Of a stretch of DNA of 64,000 nt, positions 27,126 to 35,916 are shown piece by piece. Origin of the DNA: Salisaeta longa DSM 21114 (GTDB lineage: Bacteria; Bacteroidota; Rhodothermia; Rhodothermales; Salinibacteraceae); contig NZ_ATTH01000001.1 in NCBI RefSeq assembly GCF_000419585.1, forward strand, positions 81,911 through 145,910. Reading direction: 5' to 3'. Positions within the stretch are counted from its first letter, which is position 1, and the number at the start of each line of letters is the position of its first letter. The notes under the pieces are model-generated. The model was not told the DNA's origin. It made no database searches and saw only the letters and a program-made list of their open reading frames with translations. The position numbers and the translations under genes are program-made.

Positions 27126-28253
27126 TTACAGCAATCCGGTGAGGGCCTCTGCGAGGCGCGCCGGTGCAAATCGCTCCCGCTGCCGCCGCACGCCTGCGGC
27201 GAGGGTCTCGCGCATGTCGTCGCGAAAGAACCGCACGATGGCCGCGGCGAGAGCGTCGGGGTTGCGCGGAGGCACCACGAGGCCCGCCTCCTCATGCGGC
27301 ACAATCTCGGCCAAGCCGCCCACATCGGTCAAAATCATGGGCCGCGCAAAGTGAAAGGCAATCTGGGCGACGCCGCTTTGCGTCGCCGACACGTACGGCT
27401 GCACCACCACATCGGCGGCCGCGAAGTAGCGCGCCACCGCCTCGTTGGGAATGTAGCGGTCGTGCCAATGCACGCGGTCGGCCAGGCCGTGCGCGTCGAT
27501 GAGCCGTTGGTAGCGGGCCGGGTCGTCGTAGGCCTCGCCCGCAATGACGAGCTGCGCATTTGGGACCTCGGCAACAACGCGCGGCAGGGCCTTCAGCAAC
27601 ACGTCGAGGCCTTTGTAGGCCCGCACAAAGCCAAAAAAGAGAAGCACCGGTGCATTGGGCGGCAGGCCCAGGGCATCGCGCGCTGCGGACCGGTCGGGGG
27701 CGGGTCCGAACCGGGCGTACACGGGATGGTCGATCTGCGCGATGGGCGGCGCGTCGCCCACAAGGGTGCGGAGCGTATCGTGCACCGCATCCGACATCAC
27801 CACGTGCCCGTGGCAGGCGCGCAGAAAGTAGCGGGCCAGCCACGCATCGCCCACATGGCGCTCGTGCGGCAAGGCGTTGTGCACCAGCGCCAGCGAGGGG
27901 ATCTGCCGCCGGCGCAAGAGCCGCGCAATGGTGCCGTAGGCCGGCCCAAAGAAGGGCATCCAGTACTGAAAGATAACGGCGTCGGGCGACGGGGTGCGCA
28001 GGGCGCGTGCCGTGCGCAGCCACGACACCGGGTTGATGCTGTCGAGCAGGCGCGGAGCGGGCGCGGGCGTCGCGTGGGGTTCGAGCTGCGTTTTGCCCGG
28101 AAACAACACCGACGGGTACTGCCGCCGAAAGTTGATGCCGCGCACGTCGTGCCCCTCACTGCGAAGGACCGAAATGGTCATCTCGGTAAAATGAGCGATG
28201 CCGCCGCGATAGGGCGCCTGCGGTCCAACAACCGTCAGCGAATAAGAGGGCAC
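27126..28253 (-). CDS. Glycosyltransferase family 4 protein
   Basis: About 375 residues from the GTG at 28253 (VPSYSLTVVGPQAPYRGGIA); another GTG at 28280 would add nine residues. The GT-B fold is clear: PYRGGIAHFTE at the N-terminal donor/acceptor side, PVLLFFGFVRAYKGLDVLL opening the C-terminal half, VVVQPYVSATQSGVAQIA and the Glu-containing end of the donor site (DVGGLAEIVPHEEAGLVV). It would use a nucleotide-sugar to extend a surface glycan or glycolipid. It converges with menH with only 12 bp between stops and diverges from the polymerase gene. Confidence 0.85.
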   Translation of the reverse strand: MPSYSLTVVGPQAPYRGGIAHFTEMTISVLRSEGHDVRGINFRRQYPSVLFPGKTQLEPHATPAPAPRLLDSINPVSWLRTARALRTPSPDAVIFQYWMPFFGPAYGTIARLLRRRQIPSLALVHNALPHERHVGDAWLARYFLRACHGHVVMSDAVHDTLRTLVGDAPPIAQIDHPVYARFGPAPDRSAARDALGLPPNAPVLLFFGFVRAYKGLDVLLKALPRVVAEVPNAQLVIAGEAYDDPARYQRLIDAHGLADRVHWHDRYIPNEAVARYFAAADVVVQPYVSATQSGVAQIAFHFARPMILTDVGGLAEIVPHEEAGLVVPPRNPDALAAAIVRFFRDDMRETLAAGVRRQRERFAPARLAEALTGLL

Positions 28254-28396
28254 GATGCAAGGGGCCAAGGGAGAAAACACGCGTGCTAATGGTGGTCATG
28301 GGGGCGGTTGGTGTTCCATAGCAGAAGCGGTGCAGGCACCTTCTGCCGTGCCAGCGGTACCTACACAAGCAGCCTGTTCATGACAACACCGCGGGG

Positions 28397-30772
28397 ATGG
28401 CCGATAGCACGAACGCAGCGCCCGACGCAGCCCTTTACGGCCGCGATCCGTTGCCGCGCATTGTGGACGTACAGCCGCTGATGGAACGCCCGTCGCATGC
28501 CCCGGCGCAGGTGCGCCTGTACCGCCGCACGGCCGACTTCCAGGCGGTGGAGACGTCCACCGAACGCCTCTATCCGTTCTTCTTTATTTCCGATATCGAC
28601 CTGCTGCGCCCGTGCCGCGACACGTTCAAGGCGCAGCGGCTAGACGGCGACAACTTTTTTCAGCATGTGGTGGTGTTTAACACGTGGGGCGATTACTGGG
28701 ATGCCCTGCGCACCGTTGAGCGGGCCACGGACAGCGACGAGCGGCGGCCCGAGGAGCTCTACCTCGTAAGCAGCCCGGCCCAGCAGTACCTGATGCAGAC
28801 CGGCCGCACGTGCTTCAAAGACATGACGCTCGATGACGTGCACCGCCTGCAGCTCGACATTGAGGTGTACAGTCCGGGCCGGTTTCCAAGCGCGGAGCGT
28901 CCGGAGGATGCGGTGATCATCGTGGCCCTTTCGGACAACCGCGGGTGGCAGCAGCTTTTGTACCAGGACGACGCGACCGACGAGCGCGCGCTGCTCCAGC
29001 GCCTCGTGGCTACCATCCAAGACCGCGATCCCGATGTCATTGAAGGGCACAACATCCACGCGTTCGACCTGGACTACCTCATGAAGCGGTGCGCGCTGCA
29101 CGACGTGCCGTTTGCCATTGGCCGCGACGGCTCGGCGCCGCGCGTGTACGACGCCAGCATGCGCTTTGCCGAACGGGTGGTCGACTTTCCGGCGCACGCC
29201 ATTGCCGGGCGGCACGTCATCGACACGTACTTTCAGGTGATGAGCTTCGATGTGTTCAAGCGCGACCTGCCGGACTATTCCCTCAAAACCGCGGCCCGCT
29301 ACTTTGGCTTCGCCCCCGAGGCGCGCACCTACATCGAAGGCGCCGATATCTCCGCTGCATGGGACCACGACCGCGAGCGCTTGCTGGACTATGCCCTCGA
29401 CGACGTGGTTGAGACCGAGCGCCTCGCGCGGCACCTCTCCGGCTCCTCGTTCTACCTCACGCAAATGCTGCCCATGACCTACGACGACGTGGCGCGCCGG
29501 GGCCCGGCCTCGAAGATCGAGGCGCTCTTTGTGCGCGAGTATTTGCGCCAGCGCGTGTCGATGCCGCGCAGCACGTGGGGCAGCCAGTCGATGGGCGGCT
29601 ACACCGACATCTTTGTGACGGGCGTGGTGGGGCCGGTGGTGTATGCCGACGTCGAGAGCCTGTACCCGTCCATCATGCTCAACTACGACATTCAGCCGGC
29701 GGGCGACCTGCTCGACTTGTTTCCGAACCTGCTGGAGCGCCTCACCGACCTCCGCTTCGATGCCAAGCGCCAGATGAAAGCGGCCGCCGATGAGGAAGTG
29801 CGCAGCGAGTTGGATGCGCGGCAGTCGTCATACAAAATCCTGATCAACAGTTTTTACGGCATGCTGGGCTTTAGCCTGGCCACGTTTAACGACTTTGCCG
29901 AGGCCGACCGCGTGGCGCGCGTCGGGCAAAAGATCTTGCGTCACATCATGGAGGAGATCCGGGCGCGCGGCGGCACCGTGATTGAAGTCGACACCGACGG
30001 CGTGCTGTTCGTGCCGCCCGACGACGTGCGCGGCGCCGAGGCCGAACGGTCCTTTACGGTGGGGCTGACCGACGCCATGCCGCCGGGCATCCGCATCGGC
30101 TTTGACGGCCGGTTTAAGCGCATGCTTTCGTACAAGAAGAAGAACTACGCGCTGCTCACGTACGACGATACGCTGAAGTTTAAGGGCTCCTCGCTCATCT
30201 CGCGCTCGAACGAAGCCTTTGGGCGGCGGTTTGTGCGGCGCGCCATTCGCCGGCTCATCGAGGAAGACATCGCCGGGCTGCATCGCCTGTACATCGACAC
30301 GCGCGAGCGCATCATCGCGCACGACTGGGACGACGTGAGCAGCTTTTCGCGCACCGAGACGCTCAAGACCACCCTGGACGCCTACGAAGACGCCGTTGCG
30401 GCCGGCGAGCGCCCGCGGGCCGCGGCGTACGAGCTGGCGCGTCAGCAGGCCGAGGCCACCGGGCAACCGGTGCGGAAGGGCGACCGCATCGCCTACTACA
30501 TCACGGGCGACGACGCAAACGTGACGGCCTTCCGACACAGCAAGCGGGCCGATGCGTGGGACCCGGCCCATCCCGACGAAAACACGGCATACTACCTGAA
30601 GCGGCTCGACGAGTTTGCGCGCAAGTTCGAACCGTTCTTTACGGAGCACGACTTCCGCCTCATCTTTTCGCCCGAGGATCTGTTCGGATTTTCGGCGGAA
30701 GGCATCACCATTCAGACGCGCGAGCATGCGCCGGCGGCTTCGGAAGAGCCGACCGATGAGGTGCCGTTCTAG
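28397..30772 (+). CDS. Family B DNA polymerase (PolB) with 3'-5' exonuclease
   Basis: A 791-residue polymerase. The exonuclease is complete by motif: LDIEVY (Exo I, near 152), GHNIHAFDLDYL (Exo II) and DYALDDVVE (Exo III). The polymerase has motif A DVESLYPSIML, motif B KILINSFYGMLG, motif C VDTDGVLF and the KKKNYALL basic motif, so it should be active. Bacterial PolB enzymes of this type act in damage tolerance and replication restart, as E. coli Pol II does; archaeal replicative enzymes are related. No clamp-loader or uvr neighbours are present; flanking genes are glycosyltransferases. ATG 28397 is the first start after the 116 bp divergent spacer. Confidence 0.92.
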   Translation: MADSTNAAPDAALYGRDPLPRIVDVQPLMERPSHAPAQVRLYRRTADFQAVETSTERLYPFFFISDIDLLRPCRDTFKAQRLDGDNFFQHVVVFNTWGDYWDALRTVERATDSDERRPEELYLVSSPAQQYLMQTGRTCFKDMTLDDVHRLQLDIEVYSPGRFPSAERPEDAVIIVALSDNRGWQQLLYQDDATDERALLQRLVATIQDRDPDVIEGHNIHAFDLDYLMKRCALHDVPFAIGRDGSAPRVYDASMRFAERVVDFPAHAIAGRHVIDTYFQVMSFDVFKRDLPDYSLKTAARYFGFAPEARTYIEGADISAAWDHDRERLLDYALDDVVETERLARHLSGSSFYLTQMLPMTYDDVARRGPASKIEALFVREYLRQRVSMPRSTWGSQSMGGYTDIFVTGVVGPVVYADVESLYPSIMLNYDIQPAGDLLDLFPNLLERLTDLRFDAKRQMKAAADEEVRSELDARQSSYKILINSFYGMLGFSLATFNDFAEADRVARVGQKILRHIMEEIRARGGTVIEVDTDGVLFVPPDDVRGAEAERSFTVGLTDAMPPGIRIGFDGRFKRMLSYKKKNYALLTYDDTLKFKGSSLISRSNEAFGRRFVRRAIRRLIEEDIAGLHRLYIDTRERIIAHDWDDVSSFSRTETLKTTLDAYEDAVAAGERPRAAAYELARQQAEATGQPVRKGDRIAYYITGDDANVTAFRHSKRADAWDPAHPDENTAYYLKRLDEFARKFEPFFTEHDFRLIFSPEDLFGFSAEGITIQTREHAPAASEEPTDEVPF

Positions 30773-30819
30773 CCGTTGAGGGATCGTTTTTGGCAGCAAG
30801 GAATCGTGTACAGCGCGGG

Positions 30820-31929
30820 CTACGGATCGTTGGGATCCCACCGGCGGGGGGCGCGCAAGAGGCCGAGGGGCACCACGGTGAGGTGGTACAGGGCGTAGCC
30901 CAGCTCCCACAGCAAAAAGCCCCCCAGCAAGTCACGCGCCTTGAACGTGCGGGCGGCCGACCCCACGAGGGCCGCGTGGATGAGCAGGCGGGCAGCGAGG
31001 AGGCCAGCGCCCAGCGGGCCCAGCAGCAGCGGAGCTGCCCACAAGGCCGTGGCGCTGGTTTGGTAGAGCGTAAGGTGCACCTGCGGGGCCCGCGCGTAGT
31101 GCCAGCCCGCCGACACGTGCCGGCGCTTCCGGTGGATCCAGGCGCGCCACGTAGGCGGCGGATGCGTCGGCACGTGCGTCGCGGGGTCGGTCAGCGCCGT
31201 AACCGTGGCCGCCTGGGTCGCCTGCACGGCCTGCACGAACAGGTCGTCGTCGCCGCTCATCGAGGAGGCGCCGTTGGTAAAGCCCGCCACCGCATCGAAC
31301 ACGGCGCGCGGATAGCTCAGGTTGCGGCCCACGGCCATGTAGGGCCGCCCGCCGCCAATGGCCGCCGCCGTAAAAGCGCCGGTGAGCAGCGTCTCGTAGC
31401 GAGCAAGTGCGTTGAGCAGGCCCGGGCGCTTCAGCATCGGACTGTAGCCGACGAGCACCTGGGGCATCTCGGCTGCGGCGTGGCGGCGGGCCAGCGCGGC
31501 TGCCCAGGTGGGCGGCGGGGTGCAATCGGCATCGGTGAAAGCCAGCAGGTCGTGGCGGGCGGCGGCAATGCCACGGGCCAGGGCGCGCTTCTTCCGGGGT
31601 GCGCGCGGCTCATCGACGGTCAGCACGCGCCGGTGGGGGGCCGCGCGGGTCCAGTCGTCGAGCAAGGCCGCGGTGCCATCGACCGACGCATCGTTGACGA
31701 TGACAACCTCAAGGCGCGGGTGCGTTTGGGCGGCCAGGCAGCGCAACAGCTCCGGCAGGTGCTCCTCCTCGTCGCGCACGGCCACAATCACCGACAGGGG
31801 CGGCAGGGCGTCGGCATCGCCAGGCGCGCTGCGGGGCGGCGAGGCCGCAGCAGCATCAAAGCTGCGATACAGCCACCATCCGTACGCGCCCTGAAGAAGC
31901 AGCAGCGCCACAAAGAGAAAAATCCACAT
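30820..31929 (-). CDS. Glycosyltransferase family 2 membrane protein
   Basis: A protein of 369 residues from ATG 31929 (MWIFLFVALLLLQGAYGWWL), which begins with a transmembrane helix; longer frames upstream add Cys-rich nonsense. LPPLSVIVAVRDEEEHLPEL and VVIVNDASVDGTAALL form the nucleotide-binding half, LLAFTDADCTPPP holds the DxD-type metal site, and SGDDDLFVQA the acceptor-side Asp. RKRRH may stand for the usual basic motif of processive enzymes. Two or three helices near the C-terminus (ALWAAPLLLGPLGAGLLAAR and after) anchor it. Substrate unknown; likely glycan or glycolipid synthesis. Confidence 0.83.
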   Translation of the reverse strand: MWIFLFVALLLLQGAYGWWLYRSFDAAAASPPRSAPGDADALPPLSVIVAVRDEEEHLPELLRCLAAQTHPRLEVVIVNDASVDGTAALLDDWTRAAPHRRVLTVDEPRAPRKKRALARGIAAARHDLLAFTDADCTPPPTWAAALARRHAAAEMPQVLVGYSPMLKRPGLLNALARYETLLTGAFTAAAIGGGRPYMAVGRNLSYPRAVFDAVAGFTNGASSMSGDDDLFVQAVQATQAATVTALTDPATHVPTHPPPTWRAWIHRKRRHVSAGWHYARAPQVHLTLYQTSATALWAAPLLLGPLGAGLLAARLLIHAALVGSAARTFKARDLLGGFLLWELGYALYHLTVVPLGLLRAPRRWDPNDP

Positions 31930-32162
31930 GCAAAGGGGTGCGTTGAGAAACAGGCACCCACAAACTGTTGGATGGAGCGGCAAGATGCATCCGCAATGGC
32001 AGGCCACGCGGCAAAATATTGATTGATTTCGGGCGCTTGGGCGCAATCGTGCGTACGGGGGGCGGCCTCCCATGCGAAAAGCGTGTGGGTGCCGAACGAC
32101 ACACCGCGTAACAGGTATTTTGTGGTCCTCCCTCCCCCGTAGTTTAGTTCACGCGCATCACT

Positions 32163-32795
32163 ATGTCCTCTGTTCTGTCTGACGCCCGTTGGGGACGCTT
32201 TTGGACGGTGCCCAATGCCTTGAGCCTGTTGCGGTTGGTGCTGGTTGTGCCGATTGCATGGTTGCTGTGGACCGACGGCTCGCTGGCCTGGCTCTTCGGA
32301 CTGGTGCTGACGGCTTGCTTCACCGACTGGCTCGACGGGCGCGTTGCGCGGTGGTCGCACAGCACCTCGGAGTGGGGCAAGGTGCTCGATCCGCTCGCCG
32401 ACAAGTTCGCCGGGTTTCTCACGGTCATCGTGCTCACCTTTCGCACCGCAGAGCCCACGTTGCCGCTGTGGTTTTTTGGTGCGCTCGTGGCCCGCGACGC
32501 CGCAATCCTTGCAGGAAGCTACTTCATCGTTCAGAAGCACGGGCACGTGGCCATGAGCATCTGGTCGGGCAAGGCGGCTACGTTTTGGCTGGCGCTTACC
32601 GTGCTCGCCGCTATCCTTAAGGCCGATCCGCCGGTGCTGCAGTTTTGCGTGTGGATCACCACAACACTTTTAGCGTGGTCCTTCATCATGTACGTGCGCC
32701 GGTTCATTCGGGCCATGACCTACACGCCGCCGCCCACGTCCGAATCGCCGCCGTCGCCCCCCGTTTCGTCTGCTTCGCCTACGCCAACCCACTAA
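32163..32795 (+). CDS. CDP-alcohol phosphatidyltransferase family protein
   Basis: A 210-residue membrane enzyme. The family signature D-x2-DG-x2-AR-x8-G-x3-D-x3-D is intact as TDWLDGRVARW followed by WGKVLDPLADK (residues about 57-82). Several transmembrane helices flank it and WTVPNALSLLRLVLVVPIAW opens as in PgsA. It would swap CMP on CDP-diacylglycerol for an alcohol, most like glycerol-3-phosphate (PgsA), but inositol- or other head-group enzymes share the signature. A Pro/Ser tail ends it. ftsY follows 12 bp later on the same strand. Confidence 0.8.
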   Translation: MSSVLSDARWGRFWTVPNALSLLRLVLVVPIAWLLWTDGSLAWLFGLVLTACFTDWLDGRVARWSHSTSEWGKVLDPLADKFAGFLTVIVLTFRTAEPTLPLWFFGALVARDAAILAGSYFIVQKHGHVAMSIWSGKAATFWLALTVLAAILKADPPVLQFCVWITTTLLAWSFIMYVRRFIRAMTYTPPPTSESPPSPPVSSASPTPTH

Positions 32796-32807
32796 CTGCA
32801 TATCGCC

Positions 32808-33782
32808 ATGGGCATTCTAGATCGCTTCGTTCGTCGCAACGATGAGGAAGAGCAAGAAAAGCTGGAGGACGGCCTGGAAAAAACCCGGTCCAGCTTCTTT
32901 GGTAAGCTCGACCGCATGGTGCGCGGCAAGGATACCGTTGACGCCTCGGTGCTGGACCAGCTCGAAGAGCTGCTCGTCACCAGCGACGTGGGCGTGGAAA
33001 CCACGCTCGACATCATCGACCGCGTCGAGGCCCGCGTGGCCAGCGACCAGTACGTCTCCACCGACGAGCTGAACGGCCTGATCCGCGACGAGATTGCGGC
33101 GCTCATGCTGGAGAAAGAGGAAGAGCGGCCGGCCGACTTCGAGGCGCCGCTGCCCCACAAGCCGTACGTCATCATGGTGGTCGGCGTGAACGGCGTAGGC
33201 AAAACGACGACCATCGGCAAGATGGCGCACCGCTACAAGCAGGCCGGAAAAGGCGTCGTGTTGGGGGCTGCCGATACGTTTCGGGCCGCGGCCATTGAAC
33301 AGCTGGAGATTTGGGCCGAGCGGGCCGACGTGCCCCTCATCAAGCAACAGCATGGCGCCGACCCCGCGGCGGTCGCCTTCGACTCGGTAGAGGCGGCCCG
33401 TGCCCGTGACGCCGACGTCGTCATCGTGGATACCGCCGGCCGCTTGCACACCAAGGGCGGCCTGATGGACGAGTTGGCGAAGATCAAACGCGTCATGGGG
33501 CGCAAGGTAGAGGGCGCGCCGCACGAGGTGCTGCTCGTGCTCGACGCGTCCACCGGCCAAAATGCCATCCGCCAGGCCGAGGAGTTTACCGAGAGCGTCG
33601 ACGTGACGAGCCTCGCCCTCACCAAGCTCGACGGCACGGCCAAGGGCGGGGTTGTCATTGGCGTGTCGCACCAGTTTCAGGTGCCCGTGAAGTACATCGG
33701 CGTTGGCGAGGCCCTCGACGACCTGCAGGTCTTCGACCGCAAGGGATTCGTAGAGGGCCTCTTCAAGGGCGTTGACGCGTAG
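32808..33782 (+). CDS. ftsY: FtsY, signal recognition particle receptor
   Basis: A 324-residue SRP GTPase. A short acidic N-terminal part (NDEEEQEKLEDGLEKTRSSF) precedes the N domain; the G domain has G1 GVNGVGKTTTIGK near residue 126, G2 region DTFRAAAIEQLEIW, G3 DTAGR near 208 and G4 TKLDG near 272. FtsY docks ribosome-SRP complexes at the membrane and hydrolyses GTP together with Ffh. The long acidic A domain of E. coli FtsY is nearly absent, as in many Bacteroidota. It lies between the phosphatidyltransferase and fmt genes, with short spacers. Confidence 0.95.
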   Translation: MGILDRFVRRNDEEEQEKLEDGLEKTRSSFFGKLDRMVRGKDTVDASVLDQLEELLVTSDVGVETTLDIIDRVEARVASDQYVSTDELNGLIRDEIAALMLEKEEERPADFEAPLPHKPYVIMVVGVNGVGKTTTIGKMAHRYKQAGKGVVLGAADTFRAAAIEQLEIWAERADVPLIKQQHGADPAAVAFDSVEAARARDADVVIVDTAGRLHTKGGLMDELAKIKRVMGRKVEGAPHEVLLVLDASTGQNAIRQAEEFTESVDVTSLALTKLDGTAKGGVVIGVSHQFQVPVKYIGVGEALDDLQVFDRKGFVEGLFKGVDA

Positions 33783-33839
33783 CGCGCCGACGAATGGCCC
33801 GTCCGCCCCGCACACTCTTCTCATCCATTGCCTGCTGCC

Positions 33840-34763
33840 ATGCGTATTGTGTTCATGGGCACCCCCGAGTTTGCGGTGCCATCGCTTCGCGCCCTCATCG
33901 CCCACGATTATCCGCCCGTAGCGGTCGTCACCGGCCCCGATCGGCCGCGCGGCCGGGGGCAGCGCGTAACGCCCACCCCGGTGAAGGCCGTGGCCCAAGA
34001 GGCAGGCATCGCCCCCATTTTGCAGCCAGATTCGGTGCGCGACGCGTCGTTTGCCGATGCGGTGGCCGCGCTGTCGCCCGACGTGATTGTGGTGGTGGCC
34101 TTCAAGATTTTGCCGCCGGCGGTGTACGAGACCGCAGCCCAGGGTGCCTTCAACCTGCACGGCTCGTTGCTGCCCAAGTACCGCGGCGCGGCGCCGATCA
34201 ACTGGGCCGTGATGAATGGCGAGACGGAAACCGGGGTGACCACGTTCTTCCTTCAGAAGCAAGTGGACACCGGGCAGATCATCTTGCGCAAGTCGATGCC
34301 CATTGGCCCCAACGAAACCGCGGGCGACGTGCACGACCGCATGATGCACCTGGGCGCCGAGGCGGTGGTTGAGACGGTGCAGCACATTGAAGCCGGCACG
34401 GTCGATCCGCAGCCGCAAGACGACAGCAAGGCAACGCCCGCCCCCAAAATCTTTCCCGACGACTGCGCCATTCCGTGGGGGCGCACCGCGTCCGACGTGC
34501 ACAACCACATCCGCGGGCTGTCGCCGTATCCGGGCGCGTGGACGATGCACGGCGACACGCGGCTGAAGGTGTACCGGGCCCGCGTGGCGTCGGGGCAGGG
34601 CGAGCCGGGGACGGTGCTCTCGGCCGGCGAACAGCTCGTGGTGGCTTGCGACACCGGCGCGGTGGCCCTCACTGAGCTGCAGCAGCCCGGCAAGCAGCGG
34701 CACAAGGCCACGGATTTCCTGAACGGCTACGACATTGCCGCGGGCGACGTGCTGACCACGTAA
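33840..34763 (+). CDS. fmt: Methionyl-tRNA formyltransferase
   Basis: A 307-residue enzyme that formylates initiator Met-tRNA using 10-formyl-tetrahydrofolate. MRIVFMGTPEFAVPSL opens the Rossmann-like domain, and LHGSLLPKYRGAAPINWA is the catalytic motif with the conserved Asn/His context. The C-terminal tRNA-binding domain (SPYPGAWTMHGDTRLKVYRA) is complete. The gene ends four bases before the stop of a tiny convergent gene. ATG at 33840 gives the usual N-terminus; an in-frame start 12 bp upstream is weaker. Confidence 0.95.
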   Translation: MRIVFMGTPEFAVPSLRALIAHDYPPVAVVTGPDRPRGRGQRVTPTPVKAVAQEAGIAPILQPDSVRDASFADAVAALSPDVIVVVAFKILPPAVYETAAQGAFNLHGSLLPKYRGAAPINWAVMNGETETGVTTFFLQKQVDTGQIILRKSMPIGPNETAGDVHDRMMHLGAEAVVETVQHIEAGTVDPQPQDDSKATPAPKIFPDDCAIPWGRTASDVHNHIRGLSPYPGAWTMHGDTRLKVYRARVASGQGEPGTVLSAGEQLVVACDTGAVALTELQQPGKQRHKATDFLNGYDIAAGDVLTT

Positions 34764-34767
34764 GGGC

Positions 34768-34929
34768 TCACGCGTCGTGTGACCGGTGTTTGTTGCGACG
34801 GCAGCGCTCGCTGCAGTACTTCACGTGCTCCCAGTCGTCGGCCCACTTCTTCCGCCACTTGAACGGCCGCCCGCAGACCGGGCAGACCTTCTCGGGCAGG
34901 TCGCGCTTTTTGCGCATCTTGTTGCTCAT
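34768..34929 (-). CDS. DUF2256 small zinc-ribbon-like protein
   Basis: A 53-residue basic protein. Its core [20 protein letters not shown] and then [11 protein letters not shown] match the DUF2256 family, whose members are short and carry two Cys pairs (C-x2-C and C-x3-C), probably binding zinc. Function unknown in the literature I can recall; nucleic-acid binding is a guess from the charge. The start ATG at 34929 is only three bases from the TA that flanks the mobile element at 34935-35089, so its leader RNA must come out of that element or from read-through of spo0M. Confidence 0.8.
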   Translation of the reverse strand: MSNKMRKKRDLPEKVCPVCGRPFKWRKKWADDWEHVKYCSERCRRNKHRSHDA

Positions 34930-34934
34930 GGCTA

Positions 34935-35089
34935 GGCTGTGTTTGAAACATTGACGTGAGCGCGCGCCCGTGGGGGACGCCGAAGGTGCACGGCGCTCTA
35001 GGCAGCAGTAGCGGGCCTACAGCGCTGCAGGGCAACGCAGCAGCAGCGGCTGCCCAACCAGGCGCGGTCCGCGGGGGGCAGATACAGCC
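34935..35089. mobile_element. MITE-like element, copy 1
   Basis: 155 bp, starting GGCTGTGTTTGAAAC and ending ATACAGCC, flanked by TA on both sides (34933-34934 and 35090-35091). It aligns end to end with the element at 49718-49876, about 85% identical by eye over the first 140 bp with the last part more diverged. No protein of note is encoded. The terminal inverted repeat, TA flanks and size fit a non-autonomous element; the mobilising transposase is not in the window. The right repeat is degenerate here. Confidence 0.75.
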
Positions 35090-35841
35090 TAAAGCGCCTG
35101 CTGAATGGCCGATTCGAGATGCGAGCGGGCCTCGCGGGCGTCGGCGGTGCGAAGCGTAAACCCGGTTTTGTGCTCGTCGCTGTCGAAGGCTTCCGATAAG
35201 AAGCCGCCGCGTCGGTCCACTTCCACAAATACCTGCAGGCTGTTGGCCGAAGGCGCGAAGATGAACTCCACCTCGTCGAGCCTACCGGCAAACGTGCTGC
35301 CGCGGCTGGGCCGAAACGTAAACTCCTGCACAAACGAGCGTCCGCTGACGTAGCGGCTGTAGGGGTCAGCTTCGCAATCGGCCTTTCGGAAGGCAAGCCC
35401 CAGCGCCTCGGCGCCGTCGAATACGGCCTGCATGGTGGGCGTAGGCTGCACCGTGAGCGGATCCTTGTCCGACGGATCGATGGCCATGGGAACCTCCAGG
35501 TCCGTTTCGACCCATACGCGGGCGTCGCCCATGGTGAGCGGCGTGTGGTGCGGAATCTCGATTTCCGCCGAGAGGGTCTTGTCCATGCCCGGCGTGATGG
35601 TAAAGCCGTCGGTTAGGCGATAAGTGGCCAGGGTGGCATCCACATACGCCTCCCCGTCGCCCACTTCATCACGGTAGCGCGTTTCGAGTTCCAGCTCGAT
35701 GTAGTGGACCTCCTGCTCGGCATTGCCGCCCTTGATGTGAATCGCCGCATCGACGACATCCCCTGGACGCACGGTGGTAGAGGATAATACGGTGTCGACC
35801 GTAGCGTTGCCAATTCCGATAGAGGCGAGGAGTTTTTTCAT
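35089..35841 (-). CDS. Spo0M-like sporulation-control/arrestin-fold protein
   Basis: A protein of 250 residues from ATG 35841 (MKKLLASIGIGNATVDTVLS). The first part up to about residue 130 reads as the Spo0M arrestin-like beta sandwich: TTVRPGDVVDAAIHIKGGNA, then HYIELELETRYRDE and IEIPHHTPLTMGDARVWVET. Spo0M affects sporulation in Bacillus, but its relatives are found in many non-sporulating bacteria and their job there is unknown. Its TAG stop (35091-35089) is formed by the TA flank plus the end base of the MITE-like element, so the element touches the coding region. An upstream in-frame start is less likely. Confidence 0.85.
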   Translation of the reverse strand: MKKLLASIGIGNATVDTVLSSTTVRPGDVVDAAIHIKGGNAEQEVHYIELELETRYRDEVGDGEAYVDATLATYRLTDGFTITPGMDKTLSAEIEIPHHTPLTMGDARVWVETDLEVPMAIDPSDKDPLTVQPTPTMQAVFDGAEALGLAFRKADCEADPYSRYVSGRSFVQEFTFRPSRGSTFAGRLDEVEFIFAPSANSLQVFVEVDRRGGFLSEAFDSDEHKTGFTLRTADAREARSHLESAIQQAL

Positions 35842-35916
35842 AGCGCGTGGGCTACGTGTTGGGGTTGTGTGAATGGGCACAAGGAAACGTGTCCATCCGA
35901 GGCAATGGTTCCGTGC

